The notes beneath the pieces are model-generated. The model ran no database searches. It saw nothing but the letters and a program-made list of their open reading frames with translations, and had not been told where the DNA came from. The position numbers and the translations under genes are program-made. Shown here one piece after another: positions 32,922 to 41,788 of a DNA stretch of 64,000 nucleotides. The stretch lies in NCBI RefSeq assembly GCF_000143965.1, contig NC_014365.1, positions 771,501 to 835,500 on the forward strand. The letters are read 5' to 3'. The first letter of the stretch is position 1; each line of letters starts with the position of its first letter. This DNA is from Desulfarculus baarsii DSM 2075 (GTDB lineage: Bacteria; Desulfobacterota; Desulfarculia; Desulfarculales; Desulfarculaceae).

Positions 32922-33662
32922 TCACTTGACGCGGTGGATGGAGCTGACCCGGCCGTGGGCCCGCAGGGCTTCGCGGCCAGCCACGGGCGGGGCGGTGGTG
33001 ATGGGCAGCGGCATGGCGCGCAGGCGCGGCGTCACCGCCGCGCACAGGCCCACCAACTCGCCCAGGGGGTGACGACCGACCCTGGGCCAGGGCCAGGTGA
33101 CCGCGCTGGACCAGGTGGTGGGCACTGGACCCAGAACCTCGCGCACCAGGCGACGCAGGCCCAACAGGCCGATGGGCCGGCCCGTCAGCACCGGGTGCTT
33201 GCGGCCCAACCAGCGGGCGATCTGGGCGCTGGGGTCGAAGGGGTTGGCGCTGATCACGCAGACCCGGCTGGCGGCCACCCGCGCGGCCTCGGCCAGAACC
33301 TGGGCGCGGCGCTCGGTCAGCTCCAGGGTGTTGACCAGCACCACGGCGTCGAACTCGTTGTCGTCGAAGGGCAGATCGTGGGCGTCGCCCTTGACGATGC
33401 GCGCCCGCCCGCCCAGGCGTTGGGAGGCCAGCTTGGCCGCCACCGGCCCGGCCTCCAGGCCCTGGCAGAACATGCCCCGCTCGTGCAGGTGCTCCAGATG
33501 CGCGCCCAGGCCGCAACCCACGTCCAACACCCGCCAGCCAGGCGTGAAGTCGAGGATCTGGTCGAGCAGGGCGCAACTGGCCCGCAGATATTGAGCCCCG
33601 GCCGGGGTCTCCAGCCAGGCTTCGTATTGGGCGGTCTCCTGCGCTTCGAATATCTTGTCCAT
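32922..33662 (-). CDS. class I SAM-dependent methyltransferase
   Basis: The 246-residue protein shows motif I VLDVGCGLGAHLEHL, motif II in ARIVKGDAHDLPFDDNEFDAVV (acid loop and post II), and a long C-terminal extension (about 160-246). The target is unknown. ATG at 33662 begins MDKIFEAQETAQYEAWLETP, a typical family opening; an open frame reaches 33722. It is first in the methyltransferase-FmdE-MoeA-like-HAD operon, with an 11-bp gap to the FmdE gene. Confidence 0.8.
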   Translation of the reverse strand: MDKIFEAQETAQYEAWLETPAGAQYLRASCALLDQILDFTPGWRVLDVGCGLGAHLEHLHERGMFCQGLEAGPVAAKLASQRLGGRARIVKGDAHDLPFDDNEFDAVVLVNTLELTERRAQVLAEAARVAASRVCVISANPFDPSAQIARWLGRKHPVLTGRPIGLLGLRRLVREVLGPVPTTWSSAVTWPWPRVGRHPLGELVGLCAAVTPRLRAMPLPITTAPPVAGREALRAHGRVSSIHRVK

Positions 33663-33809
33663 GTCGCTAAGGATATAACCATCGGCCCCCTTGGGCAAGC
33701 CCGAGGCGACGGCCAAGGGCAATATCCCGCCGGCCTATCCGGCCAGGTTGCCGGCCCTGTGGCGCGGCTGGCCCGGTTTGTGGTATTTTTAGGCGCGGAA
33801 AGGGCAGCC

Positions 33810-34052
33810 ATGCAACGAAGACGCAAAAGCAAGCGCGGGCCGACGTTCCTGGCCAGGGAGCTGGACTACGCCGAGGTCCGTTGCCACCGCCACCTGGATT
33901 GCGGGCTCTACAACGCCTGCCTGGGCCTGGTTTCGGCCCGGCGCTGGACGTCTTTTTCCTGCCGCCAGTGCGAGCTGTTCCCCGACGGCGCGCCGAGCAT
34001 CCCCCGTGGCCCGGCCGAGGTGCTCTCCATGCCCGTGGGCTCGACCCGCTGA
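33810..34052 (+). CDS. small Cys-rich basic protein
   Basis: The 80-residue protein starts with a basic segment (MQRRRKSKRGPTF) and carries RCHRHLDCGLYNACL, then SFSCRQCELF, which gives five cysteines and two histidines suited to zinc binding. I recognise no family, though a similar C..H..C..C...CxxC pattern occurs in small Deltaproteobacterial proteins. A GGAAAGGGCAGCC Shine-Dalgarno precedes the ATG. It is divergent from the methyltransferase operon. Confidence 0.6.
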   Translation: MQRRRKSKRGPTFLARELDYAEVRCHRHLDCGLYNACLGLVSARRWTSFSCRQCELFPDGAPSIPRGPAEVLSMPVGSTR

Positions 34053-34095
34053 TCATCCGGCCAGCGTTGCGCGCCGCCGTCCGCGAAAACGTCGC

Positions 34096-34857
34096 CTAGT
34101 CCTGGCCGTCCTCGTCGTCGATGGGGCCGTGGCGGCGGTCCAGCCGATAAAGCAAGCCATAGATCTTCTCGCGCCAGATCCACACCGGGGCCACCATGGC
34201 CAGACTGATGGCCAGCAGCAGGCCCAGGCTCCAATATTGCTCGTTGTAGACCAGCGCGCCCTGGAGGCTCAGCATCAGCGTGCCGGGGATGCGCCCCACC
34301 GACGAAAGCACCATGAACACCGCCCAGTGCATGGGCGAAAGCCCCAGCACATAGCACAGCACGTCCTTGGGAAAGCCCGGAAAAACAAAAAAAATGAAGC
34401 TGAGGATGACGCCTTGGCGCTCCATCAACTCGGCGGTCTTGGCCAGATAGGCCGGCGGGGCCAGGCGCTCGACCAGGCCGCGGCCCAGCAGCCGGGCCAG
34501 GAAAAAGTTGATCCACGAGCCCAGGGCCAGGCTGATGGTGGAGTAGATCGCCGATTGCCACCAGCCAAAGACATAGCCGCCCGCCGCGCCGACAAGCTCG
34601 CCGGGGATGGGCGAAAAGACCACCTGGGCCACCTGAAAGCCCATGAACACCAGCGGCGCCCAGGCGCCGTAATCCTGAATGCGCTGGCGGAAGGTCTCGC
34701 GGTCGGCCAGCATCGCCCACATGCGCTGACAAAAGGCCCACATGGGCTCCCAATAAAGCCACGTCAGCAGGCCCACCGCCAGCAGCAGGGCCACGGCCAG
34801 GGCCGGCCGCCAGAGCGGGCGACGCGGCGTTGGGATTTTGGGCGGATCGGCGCTCAA
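34096..34857 (-). CDS. TVP38/DedA-type membrane protein
   Basis: The 253-residue protein has about six membrane segments and the VTT/SNARE-assoc domain: VVFSPIPGELVGAAGGYVFG, ALGSWINFFLARLLGRGLVERL, and FPGFPKDVLCYVLGLSPM. Family members are lipid scramblases or contribute to envelope integrity. It begins with a TTG that overlaps the phosphofructokinase stop in TTGA, so translation is probably coupled and no independent ribosome site is visible. Confidence 0.8.
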   Translation of the reverse strand: MSADPPKIPTPRRPLWRPALAVALLLAVGLLTWLYWEPMWAFCQRMWAMLADRETFRQRIQDYGAWAPLVFMGFQVAQVVFSPIPGELVGAAGGYVFGWWQSAIYSTISLALGSWINFFLARLLGRGLVERLAPPAYLAKTAELMERQGVILSFIFFVFPGFPKDVLCYVLGLSPMHWAVFMVLSSVGRIPGTLMLSLQGALVYNEQYWSLGLLLAISLAMVAPVWIWREKIYGLLYRLDRRHGPIDDEDGQD

Positions 34858-36194
34858 GCTTCGTTTTTCAGGCTGGGCTGACCGGTGGACTCCAGCACCG
34901 CCCGCCACAGGCCGCCACAGGGGTCGATCTTTTTGCGGTGGCAGATCGCCAGCGGGATCGGCGCGTGGACATAGTGGTTGTTCCACAGCGAGATGAGCAG
35001 GCCCGTGCGGCCGCTCATGCCGGCGTGCACGGCGTGGTGGCCCAGAAAGCCGGTGAAGATGCGGTCGCCGCTGTTGGCCGGCACCGAGCGCACCATGTAG
35101 GACGGATCGATGTATTTTTGGTTGAGCTCGACGCCCTGGTCGGCGAAGTGGGCGCTGAAGCGGTCGCGCAGATAGGTGCCGATGTCGCCCAGGCGCACGT
35201 TGCCGGAGGGGTCTTTTTCGGCGTGGTCGGTGTGAAAAAATTTCTGGCCCGCGCCCTCGGCCACCACCACCACGGCGTGGCCTCGGGCGGTCATGCGGTT
35301 GTTGAGGGCCTGTAGCAGGCCGTTGGGGCCGTCCAGGTCGAAGTCGACCTCGGGCACCAGGCAGAAGTTGACCTCGGTCAGGGCCAGGGTGGCGTGGGCG
35401 GCCACGAAGCCGCTGTGCCGACCCATCAGCTTGACCAGGCCCAGGCCGTTGGGCGCGCCCTCGGCCTCGTTGTGGGCCCCCAGGATGGCCCGGGTGGCCG
35501 CCTCCACGGCGGTCTGGAAGCCGAAGGTCATCTCGACGAAGCAGATGTCGTTGTCGATGGTCTTGGGGATGGCCACCAGGCCGATCTTGAGGCCTCGGTT
35601 GGTGATCTCCTGGTGGATGCTCTGGGCCGCGTGCAGGGTGCCGTCGCCGCCGATCATGAACAGCAGGCCGATGTTCTGGCGTTCGAGGGTGTCGACGATC
35701 TCGTCCATGGGTTGGGGGCCGCGGCTCATGCCCAGAAAAGAGCCGCCCCGGCCGTGGATGCTCTGGACGGTCTTGGGGTTGAGGTCGATGAAATCGTGGC
35801 CGTAGGAGGGGATGAAGCCCTGCAAGCCGTAGCGCACGCCGACGATGTTGCGCACGCCATACATATAATAAAGCTGCAAGACGATCGAGCGCACCAGCGA
35901 GTTGATGCCCGGGCACATGCCGCCGCAGGTGACGATGGCCGCCTTGAGCTTGGTGGGGTCGAAGTAGATGTGGCGGCGCGGCCCGGCTTTTTCCAGGCTG
36001 GCCGGCAGGTTGCCATCGGCGTCCGGCTCGCAGCTGTAGGGGTTGATCAAAACGCGGGCGCTGTCGTCGTCGAGGAAGGTGAAGCCGCGCTTTTCGGGCG
36101 CTTTCATTGTGGTCAGGGGGTTGACGATCTTGGCCGGGCCCAGGGCGGGGATGAGGGTGTCCTCGGGCCTTACGGTGTGTTTGATCTCGTTCAC
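34854..36194 (-). CDS. ATP-dependent 6-phosphofructokinase, TP0108/plant-like type
   Basis: The 446-residue protein has GGMCPGINSLVRSIV, a GGDGTLHAA nucleotide loop with Gly (ATP type, not the Asp of PPi enzymes), and IPKTIDNDICF with Lys at the position that is Lys in PPi-type enzymes, as expected for the long group-X enzymes. It phosphorylates fructose 6-phosphate. GTG at 36194 is preferred because GGAG lies 8 bases upstream; an open frame extends to 36260. A hydrophilic leader of about 70 residues (FLDDDSARVLINPYS) is typical of the type. Confidence 0.85.
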   Translation of the reverse strand: MNEIKHTVRPEDTLIPALGPAKIVNPLTTMKAPEKRGFTFLDDDSARVLINPYSCEPDADGNLPASLEKAGPRRHIYFDPTKLKAAIVTCGGMCPGINSLVRSIVLQLYYMYGVRNIVGVRYGLQGFIPSYGHDFIDLNPKTVQSIHGRGGSFLGMSRGPQPMDEIVDTLERQNIGLLFMIGGDGTLHAAQSIHQEITNRGLKIGLVAIPKTIDNDICFVEMTFGFQTAVEAATRAILGAHNEAEGAPNGLGLVKLMGRHSGFVAAHATLALTEVNFCLVPEVDFDLDGPNGLLQALNNRMTARGHAVVVVAEGAGQKFFHTDHAEKDPSGNVRLGDIGTYLRDRFSAHFADQGVELNQKYIDPSYMVRSVPANSGDRIFTGFLGHHAVHAGMSGRTGLLISLWNNHYVHAPIPLAICHRKKIDPCGGLWRAVLESTGQPSLKNEA

Positions 36195-36272
36195 GGCGCG
36201 ACTCCGTTTGAGGCGGCGGATGACTGCGAGCAGGGTAGCATCGGCCAAATTGGCGGTCAAGCGCGGCGGCGC

Positions 36273-36300
36273 TTTACAAATATAGCGATTGTGCTACGAT
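36273..36300 (+). promoter_or_regulatory. promoter of the Fe-alcohol dehydrogenase gene
   Basis: TTTACA (36273-36278), 16 bp, and TACGAT (36295-36300) preceded by TGC. A TAGCGAT/ATCGCTA inverted repeat (36283-36289 and 36304-36310) spans the -10 and start, so an operator is plausible. Confidence 0.6.
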
Positions 36301-36358
36301 TCTATCGCTAAAATTATACACTATGCGGCCGACCGGCCGAGACAATCGGAGCGAAAAC

Positions 36359-37522
36359 ATGGCGACTCAGTTCACCGTTGAAGGCGTGCGCCGCGTCACT
36401 TTCGGCTGCGGCAGCGCCGCCTCGCTGGGTGAGGAAGTCAAGCTGCTGGGCGGCCGCAAGGCCCTGGTGGTCTTGGATCCGTCCCTGGCCAAGTTGGGCG
36501 TGGCCGCCCCGGCCCTGGACGCCCTCGACAAAGCCGGCGTCGAGGCCGTGATCTACAGCGACATCACCCGCGAGCCCGAGCCCGCCGAGGCCGACGCCGC
36601 CGCCGCCCTGGGCCGCGACAACGCCGTCGACGTGGTGGTGGGCATCGGCGGCGGCAGCGCCCTCGACCTGGCCAAGGCCGCCGGCGTGCTGATCACCAAC
36701 CAGGGCCAGTGCACCGACTATGTCGGGCTGGAGCTGGTCAAGACGCCGGGCAAGCCCGTGATCTGCCTGCCCACCACCGCCGGCACCGGCAGCGAGGTCA
36801 CCTTCACCGCCGTCTTCACCCGCCGCGCCGACAAGTTCAAAGGCGGCATCAACGGCCGGCTGCTCTACCCCCACATGGCCATCCTCGACCCCGAGCTGAC
36901 CGTCAGTTGCCCGCCCTACATCAGCGCCATCACCGGCATGGACGCCCTGACCCACGCCATGGAGGCCTACACCAGCCGCGCCGCCCACGCCCTCAGCGAC
37001 CACAACGCCCTGGCGGCCATCGAGCTCATCGGCGGCAGCCTGCGCCAGGCCGTGGCCCACGGCGAAAACATCCAGGCCCGCAGCGAAATGCTTTTGGGCG
37101 CCTACCTGGCCGGGCTGGCCCTGGCCCAAGCCGGCGTGGGCGCGGTCCACGCCATGGCCTATCCGTTGGGCGCTTTCTACGATATCCCCCACGGCGAGGC
37201 CAACGCCGTGCTTCTGCCCTACGTGCTGCGTCACAACATCATGGCCTGCCCCGAGCGCTTCGCGGCCATGGCCAACGCCCTGGCCGAGCTGCCGGGCGAC
37301 ATGAGCACCCGCGACGCGGCCTACGCCTGCCTGCACGAGGTCATGGACCTCAGCGAGGACGTGGGCATCCCGGCCACGCTCAAGGAATTGAACGTGCCCC
37401 AGGCCTCCGTGCCCGAGATGGCCAAAAAGGCCATGACCGTGGCCCGGCCCATCGCCAACAACCCGCGCAAGGTCTGCGCCGAGGATCTGGAAGAAATCTA
37501 CCACCAGGCCTTTGGCGAATAG
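36359..37522 (+). CDS. iron-containing alcohol dehydrogenase
   Basis: The 387-residue type III dehydrogenase carries the NAD-binding GIGGGSALDLAKA, and metal ligands Asp195 and His199 (GMDALTHAMEAY), His264 (VGAVHAMAYPLG) and His278 (DIPHGEANA). It interconverts an alcohol and aldehyde with NAD(P). GGAG precedes the ATG at 36359. It is followed by a terminator and then a CoA-transferase gene; together they could handle short-chain alcohols and acids. The substrate is unknown. Confidence 0.92.
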   Translation: MATQFTVEGVRRVTFGCGSAASLGEEVKLLGGRKALVVLDPSLAKLGVAAPALDALDKAGVEAVIYSDITREPEPAEADAAAALGRDNAVDVVVGIGGGSALDLAKAAGVLITNQGQCTDYVGLELVKTPGKPVICLPTTAGTGSEVTFTAVFTRRADKFKGGINGRLLYPHMAILDPELTVSCPPYISAITGMDALTHAMEAYTSRAAHALSDHNALAAIELIGGSLRQAVAHGENIQARSEMLLGAYLAGLALAQAGVGAVHAMAYPLGAFYDIPHGEANAVLLPYVLRHNIMACPERFAAMANALAELPGDMSTRDAAYACLHEVMDLSEDVGIPATLKELNVPQASVPEMAKKAMTVARPIANNPRKVCAEDLEEIYHQAFGE

Positions 37523-37541
37523 CCGCCCCATCAGCCGCGCC

Positions 37542-37575
37542 AAGGCCCGCCTCCGCGACCGGGGGCGGGCCTTTT
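37542..37575 (+). terminator. terminator of the Fe-alcohol dehydrogenase gene
   Basis: Ten-bp arms AAGGCCCGCC (37542-37551) and GGCGGGCCTT (37564-37573), extendable inward, followed by TTTT overlapping the second arm. Confidence 0.75.
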
Positions 37576-37687
37576 GCGTGGGGCGCGCCCCACGGCCGGC
37601 GCGCCGCATTTTTTCCGCCGCGCCACGCGCTTTCTGGCAAAATGGGAAAACACAGCGAAACGCTCACCAATAACCAGAGGGCAAGGC

Positions 37688-38989
37688 GTGTATCAGGCTG
37701 AATATGCCAAGAAACTGGTTTCGGCCCAACAGGCGGCCGCCCGCGTCCAGGATGGCTGGACGCTGATCCACGGCCTGACCATGGCCGAACCGCCGGCCAT
37801 CCTGGGGGCCATCGCCCAACGTCTGCGCGAGGGCGCGCTTCAGCGCCTGCGGGTCTATTCGCTGCTGCCCCTGGCCGTGGCCGGCGGCACGATCCTCGAC
37901 CCGCTGCTGTGCGACCGGGTGGAGGCCCTCACGTGGTTCGTGGGCGGCGGCGATCGCGGCCTGGTGGACGTGGGGCTCAATTATTTCGTGCCCAACCATT
38001 TTCATCAGGTGCCCCGGCTGATCGAGGAGTTCACCGACGTGGACGTCTTTGTCACCACTGTTTCGCCCATGGACAAGGCCGGCTATTTCAGTTTTGGCAC
38101 GTCCAACGATTACTCCACCACCGCCGCGCGGCGGGCCCGGCTGACCATCCTGGAGGTCAACCGCCATATGCCCCGCGTCTTTGGCCAGAGCCAGATGCAT
38201 GTCTCGGAGGTGGGCCTGCTGGTCGAAAACCACCAGCCCATCGCGCCCATGCCCCATTCGCCCAACAAGCCCGAGGACGCCGTCATCGGCCAAAAGGTGG
38301 CCGAGTTGATCCCCCATGAAGCCACGCTGCAACTGGGCGTGGGGGCCCTGCCCAACGCCGTGGCCGATTATCTCGGCGATCACAAGGACTTGGGCATCCA
38401 CACCGAGGTGCTGGGGCCGGGCATGATCAAGCTGATCAAGGCCGGCGTGGTCAGCGGGGCCAAAAAGACCCTGCATCCGCGCAAGCACGTTTTCACCGTG
38501 GCCCAGGGCGACGACGAGATGCTGGCCTTCATGGACGACAACCCGGCCATGGAGTCCTACCCGGTCTCCTACGTCAACCGGCCCGCGGTCATCGCCCGCA
38601 ATCGGCGCATGATCAGCGTCAACACCGTCATCGAGGTCGATCTGACCGGCCAGTGCAACGCCGAATCGCTGGCCGGCCACCAGTTCAGCGGGGCCGGCGG
38701 CCAGCTCGATTTCGTGCGCGGGGCCTTTGACGCGCCCGAGGGCAAGTCGATCCTGGCCTTTCGCGCCACGGCCAAGGGCGGGGCGGTCTCCAAGATCGTC
38801 GGCCGGCTGGAGCCCGGCGCGCCGGTGACCACCCCGCGCACCGACGTGCACTGGCTGGTCACCGAGTTCGGCGCGGTCAACCTCAAGGGCATGGCCACCT
38901 CTCGTCGGGCGTTGGCGATCATCGACCTGGCCCACCCGGATTTCCGCGACGATCTGCGCCGCCAGGCCGAGGATCTGCGCCTGATCTGA
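37688..38989 (+). CDS. acetyl-CoA hydrolase/CoA-transferase family protein
   Basis: The 433-residue protein belongs to the family of acetyl-CoA hydrolase, succinate CoA-transferase and 4-hydroxybutyrate CoA-transferase. It has an N-terminal ParA-like lobe (YQAEYAKKLVSAQQAA) and a C-terminal lobe with the catalytic Glu in NTVIEVDLTGQCNAES and GGQLDFVRGAF. It moves CoA between carboxylates. GTG at 37688 is chosen because AGAGGGCAAGGC is upstream and the sequence then begins at the family start. Confidence 0.88.
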   Translation: MYQAEYAKKLVSAQQAAARVQDGWTLIHGLTMAEPPAILGAIAQRLREGALQRLRVYSLLPLAVAGGTILDPLLCDRVEALTWFVGGGDRGLVDVGLNYFVPNHFHQVPRLIEEFTDVDVFVTTVSPMDKAGYFSFGTSNDYSTTAARRARLTILEVNRHMPRVFGQSQMHVSEVGLLVENHQPIAPMPHSPNKPEDAVIGQKVAELIPHEATLQLGVGALPNAVADYLGDHKDLGIHTEVLGPGMIKLIKAGVVSGAKKTLHPRKHVFTVAQGDDEMLAFMDDNPAMESYPVSYVNRPAVIARNRRMISVNTVIEVDLTGQCNAESLAGHQFSGAGGQLDFVRGAFDAPEGKSILAFRATAKGGAVSKIVGRLEPGAPVTTPRTDVHWLVTEFGAVNLKGMATSRRALAIIDLAHPDFRDDLRRQAEDLRLI

Positions 38990-39031
38990 GCCCGGCTCAC
39001 TGACGGGCGCTGGCCCGCGAATGGACCACGC

Positions 39032-40240
39032 TTGCAAGACGAAACGGCAAAAAACGGCCGCGCCCCACTGGCCGACGGCAACTTTCGCATCCTGATGGCG
39101 GTGACGTTTTTCGCGGTGATCGGCGTAAGCTCGTTGACGCCGGCCCTGCCGCTGGTGATGGAGGCGTGGTCGGTGCATCCGGCCCACATCGGCTGGGCGG
39201 TGACGGCCTTTGCCCTGGGCGGGGCCCTGGGCGCGCCGGTCTCCGGCGTGCTGGCCGACCGCCTGGGCCGCCGGCGGGTGCTGGCCCCGGCGCTGTTGAT
39301 CTTTGCCCTGGGCGGGGCGGCCTGTGGCCTGGCCCAGAGCTTTCAGCAGCTTTTGGCCCTGCGTTTCGTGCAGGGCCTGGGCGCGGGGCCCCTCAACACG
39401 CTGACCTTCACCATGGCCGGCGACGCCTACGAAGGCCGCGCGCGGGTGCTGGCCATGGGCCTTTTGGGCATGGCGATCAGCGTGGGTTCGGCCACGGCCA
39501 GCATTTTCGGCGGCCTGACGGCCCTGGCCGGCTGGCGCTGGGTCTTTGTGATGCCGCTGTTGGCGCTGGGCTGCTGGTGGCTGGTGCAATATCGCTTTGA
39601 CGGGCCCGAGCCCCAGAAATCGGCCGACGGCCTGGGCCGTTATCTGGGGCGCGTGCTGGGGCTGGTGGCCTCGCGGCCGATGGCCGGGCTGCTGGCGGCG
39701 GATTTTTGCGTGTTCGCGCTGCTGTTCGGCGCGTTTTTCACCTATGGCCCGCTGATGCTGCACCAGCGCCTGGCCGCCGCGCCCCACGTCATCGGCCTGG
39801 CCATGACCGTGGTCACGGTTTTCATCGGTCTGGCCTCGGCGCTGGTGGGCCGGCTGACGGCGTGGTGGGGCTCGCGGGCGCTGATCGTCGCGGGCTTTGG
39901 GCTCTATGGCCTGGCCATGTTCATCATGTCCTGGGCCGCGTCCATCTGGCCGCTGGCGCTGGCGCTGGCCTGCCTGGGCCTGGGCCACGGCCTGCTGCTG
40001 CCCAGCGTGCTGGAGCTTTTGACCGCGCTTTCGCCGCCGCAACTGCGCGCCGCGCTGATGAGCGTCAACTCCTTGACCATGCGCCTGGGCCAGACCGTGG
40101 CCCCGGTGGGCTTTGGCCTGCTGCTGACCGTGGGCGGTCTGCGCGAGGTCTTCTGGGCCGGAGCGGCGCTGGCCGTTGGGGCCATTGTCGTTGTCGCGGC
40201 GTGCCTGGGCCGGGCCGCCGGCGGCGAGGATGGGGCCTAG
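39032..40240 (+). CDS. MFS transporter
   Basis: The 402-residue protein has 12 membrane segments and the A-loop motif VLADRLGRRRVLAPALLI between helices 2 and 3. The N-terminal half is of the drug-efflux type (GFVQGLGAGPLN-like RFVQGLGAGPLN). The substrate is unknown. TTG at 39032 is the likely start; an ATG 21 codons later would lose part of the first helix. The stop shares CTAG with the convergent GT2 gene. Confidence 0.85.
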   Translation: MQDETAKNGRAPLADGNFRILMAVTFFAVIGVSSLTPALPLVMEAWSVHPAHIGWAVTAFALGGALGAPVSGVLADRLGRRRVLAPALLIFALGGAACGLAQSFQQLLALRFVQGLGAGPLNTLTFTMAGDAYEGRARVLAMGLLGMAISVGSATASIFGGLTALAGWRWVFVMPLLALGCWWLVQYRFDGPEPQKSADGLGRYLGRVLGLVASRPMAGLLAADFCVFALLFGAFFTYGPLMLHQRLAAAPHVIGLAMTVVTVFIGLASALVGRLTAWWGSRALIVAGFGLYGLAMFIMSWAASIWPLALALACLGLGHGLLLPSVLELLTALSPPQLRAALMSVNSLTMRLGQTVAPVGFGLLLTVGGLREVFWAGAALAVGAIVVVAACLGRAAGGEDGA

Positions 40241-40998
40241 GGCCGGCCTTGGCGCGAAAGCTCGCGCAGGCGGGCGTATTTGGCCAGGGTGTAGAGGCTC
40301 TCCAGCCGGGCGGCCAGATAGCCCTCGTAGCCATCCAAAAAGCCCAGCCGCAAGATGTAGCGATTGAAAAAGCTCCAGCCGGCGTGGCCGACCACGGTCA
40401 GCGGCCCGGCCCGGCGGCCGGCGGCCAGCATCTGCTGGGCGGCCTCGGCGCTGTAGCGCTGGGCCCGGGCCAGATAATCGCCCACGGTCCGGTAGCTGTG
40501 GTGGTGGACATGGCCGGCCAGGCGGCCCACCGGCCCGTCGGCCTCCAGGCGCTCGTGGACCTGGCGGGCGACCCAGCGGGCTTGGCCCCGGCGGTGCAGG
40601 CGCAGATGGCGCTCGGGATAATAGCCGCCGTGGCGCAGAAAGCGTCCGAAAAAAAAGACCTTGTAGGTCAGCTCAAAGGCGGCCTCGGCCGGCGGCGGGC
40701 CGTTTTTCAGGGCGTTCAGGGCCTGGGCCAGCTCGTCGTCGATGAACTCGTCGGCGTCGAGGAAGAGCACCCAGTCGCCGCTGGCTTGGTCGATGCAGTG
40801 GTTGCGCTGGTCGGCGTAGCCGGTCCACTGGCGAAAGCAAACCTTGGCCCCGGCCTGGGCCAGCAGATCGACGGTGGCGTCGCTGGAGCCTGAATCAACG
40901 GCCACGATCTCGTCGGCCACGGGCCCGACGGCGGCCAGCCAGCGGGGCAGGTTGGCCGCCTCGTTTTTGGTGATGATGGCGACGGTCAGGCTGGCCAC
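40237..40998 (-). CDS. family 2 glycosyltransferase (WaaE-like)
   Basis: The 253-residue protein opens LTVAIITKNEAANLPRWL, with VDSGSSDATVDLLAQAG, DWVLFLDADEFID (DxD), the VHERL region and a YRTVGDYLARAQRYS helix typical of LPS core beta-glucosyltransferases. Its GTG start (40998) lies 5 bp after the deacetylase stop. It is the last gene of the GT4-deacetylase-GT2 operon. Confidence 0.88.
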   Translation of the reverse strand: MASLTVAIITKNEAANLPRWLAAVGPVADEIVAVDSGSSDATVDLLAQAGAKVCFRQWTGYADQRNHCIDQASGDWVLFLDADEFIDDELAQALNALKNGPPPAEAAFELTYKVFFFGRFLRHGGYYPERHLRLHRRGQARWVARQVHERLEADGPVGRLAGHVHHHSYRTVGDYLARAQRYSAEAAQQMLAAGRRAGPLTVVGHAGWSFFNRYILRLGFLDGYEGYLAARLESLYTLAKYARLRELSRQGRP

Positions 40999-41002
40999 GG
41001 CC

Positions 41003-41788
41003 CTAAAGCCTGCTCTGGCCGCGGGTGAGCTTGAGGCGCAGGTCCAGAAGATTATCGGAGCGCTTGACGATGATGCGCGGCGCGGCCAGCGGGTCCACCC
41101 CCGGCCCCAGCATGCCCGGCCGGGTGGTGCAGGCCACCGTGAAGCCGGCCTGGCCCACGGCCCGGGCGGCCGGGGCGTCATAAAGGCCATAGGGGTAGCT
41201 GAAGACGCGGCAGGGCTGGCCCAAGATGGCGCCAAGGGCCTCTTGGCAGCCGATGGTCTCGCGGGCCAGATCGGCCTGGCTCAGGCCGGCCATGGCCACG
41301 TGGCCGAAGCCGTGGCCGCCGAACTCCACGCCGGCGGCGGCCAGCTCGCGAATGCGCGCGGCGTCCATCAGCGGCTCGCGGGGCTCGCCCTTGGGCCGAT
41401 CCCAGAAATTATCGCCGCCAATGGCCCCGGCCACCAGAAAGACCGTGGCGCTCATGCCGCGCTGGCGCAGCAGCGGCCAGGCCTGGCTGTAAAAATCCTC
41501 GTAGCCGTCGTCGAAGCTGAGCACCACGCCGTTGGCCGGCGCGTCGGGGGCCATGGCTTGGGCCAGGCTGACGGTTTGATAGCCCTTGGCCCGCAGCAGA
41601 TCGAGCTGGGCGGCGAAGGCCTTGGTGGTCACGCGCAGCTTGGGCAGCGGCGTGTTGTTCAACTCGTCGGTGACGTGATGATACATCAGCACCGGCAGGC
41701 CCGGCCGCCGGGGCCGCCACCAGTTGTAACGGGCCGAGAGCCCGGCCGCCGCGGCCAGGCCCAGGCCGGCCGTCAGCCAGCCGATCAT
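41003..41788 (-). CDS. polysaccharide deacetylase (NodB-type)
   Basis: The 261-residue protein has an N-terminal membrane anchor (about 1-18), VLMYHHV, the catalytic VLSFDDGYEDF, the zinc HGFGH motif, and SYPYGLYDA. It probably removes acetyl groups from a surface polysaccharide in the periplasm. ATG at 41788 overlaps the GT4 stop in ATGA. Confidence 0.9.
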   Translation of the reverse strand: MIGWLTAGLGLAAAAGLSARYNWWRPRRPGLPVLMYHHVTDELNNTPLPKLRVTTKAFAAQLDLLRAKGYQTVSLAQAMAPDAPANGVVLSFDDGYEDFYSQAWPLLRQRGMSATVFLVAGAIGGDNFWDRPKGEPREPLMDAARIRELAAAGVEFGGHGFGHVAMAGLSQADLARETIGCQEALGAILGQPCRVFSYPYGLYDAPAARAVGQAGFTVACTTRPGMLGPGVDPLAAPRIIVKRSDNLLDLRLKLTRGQSRL

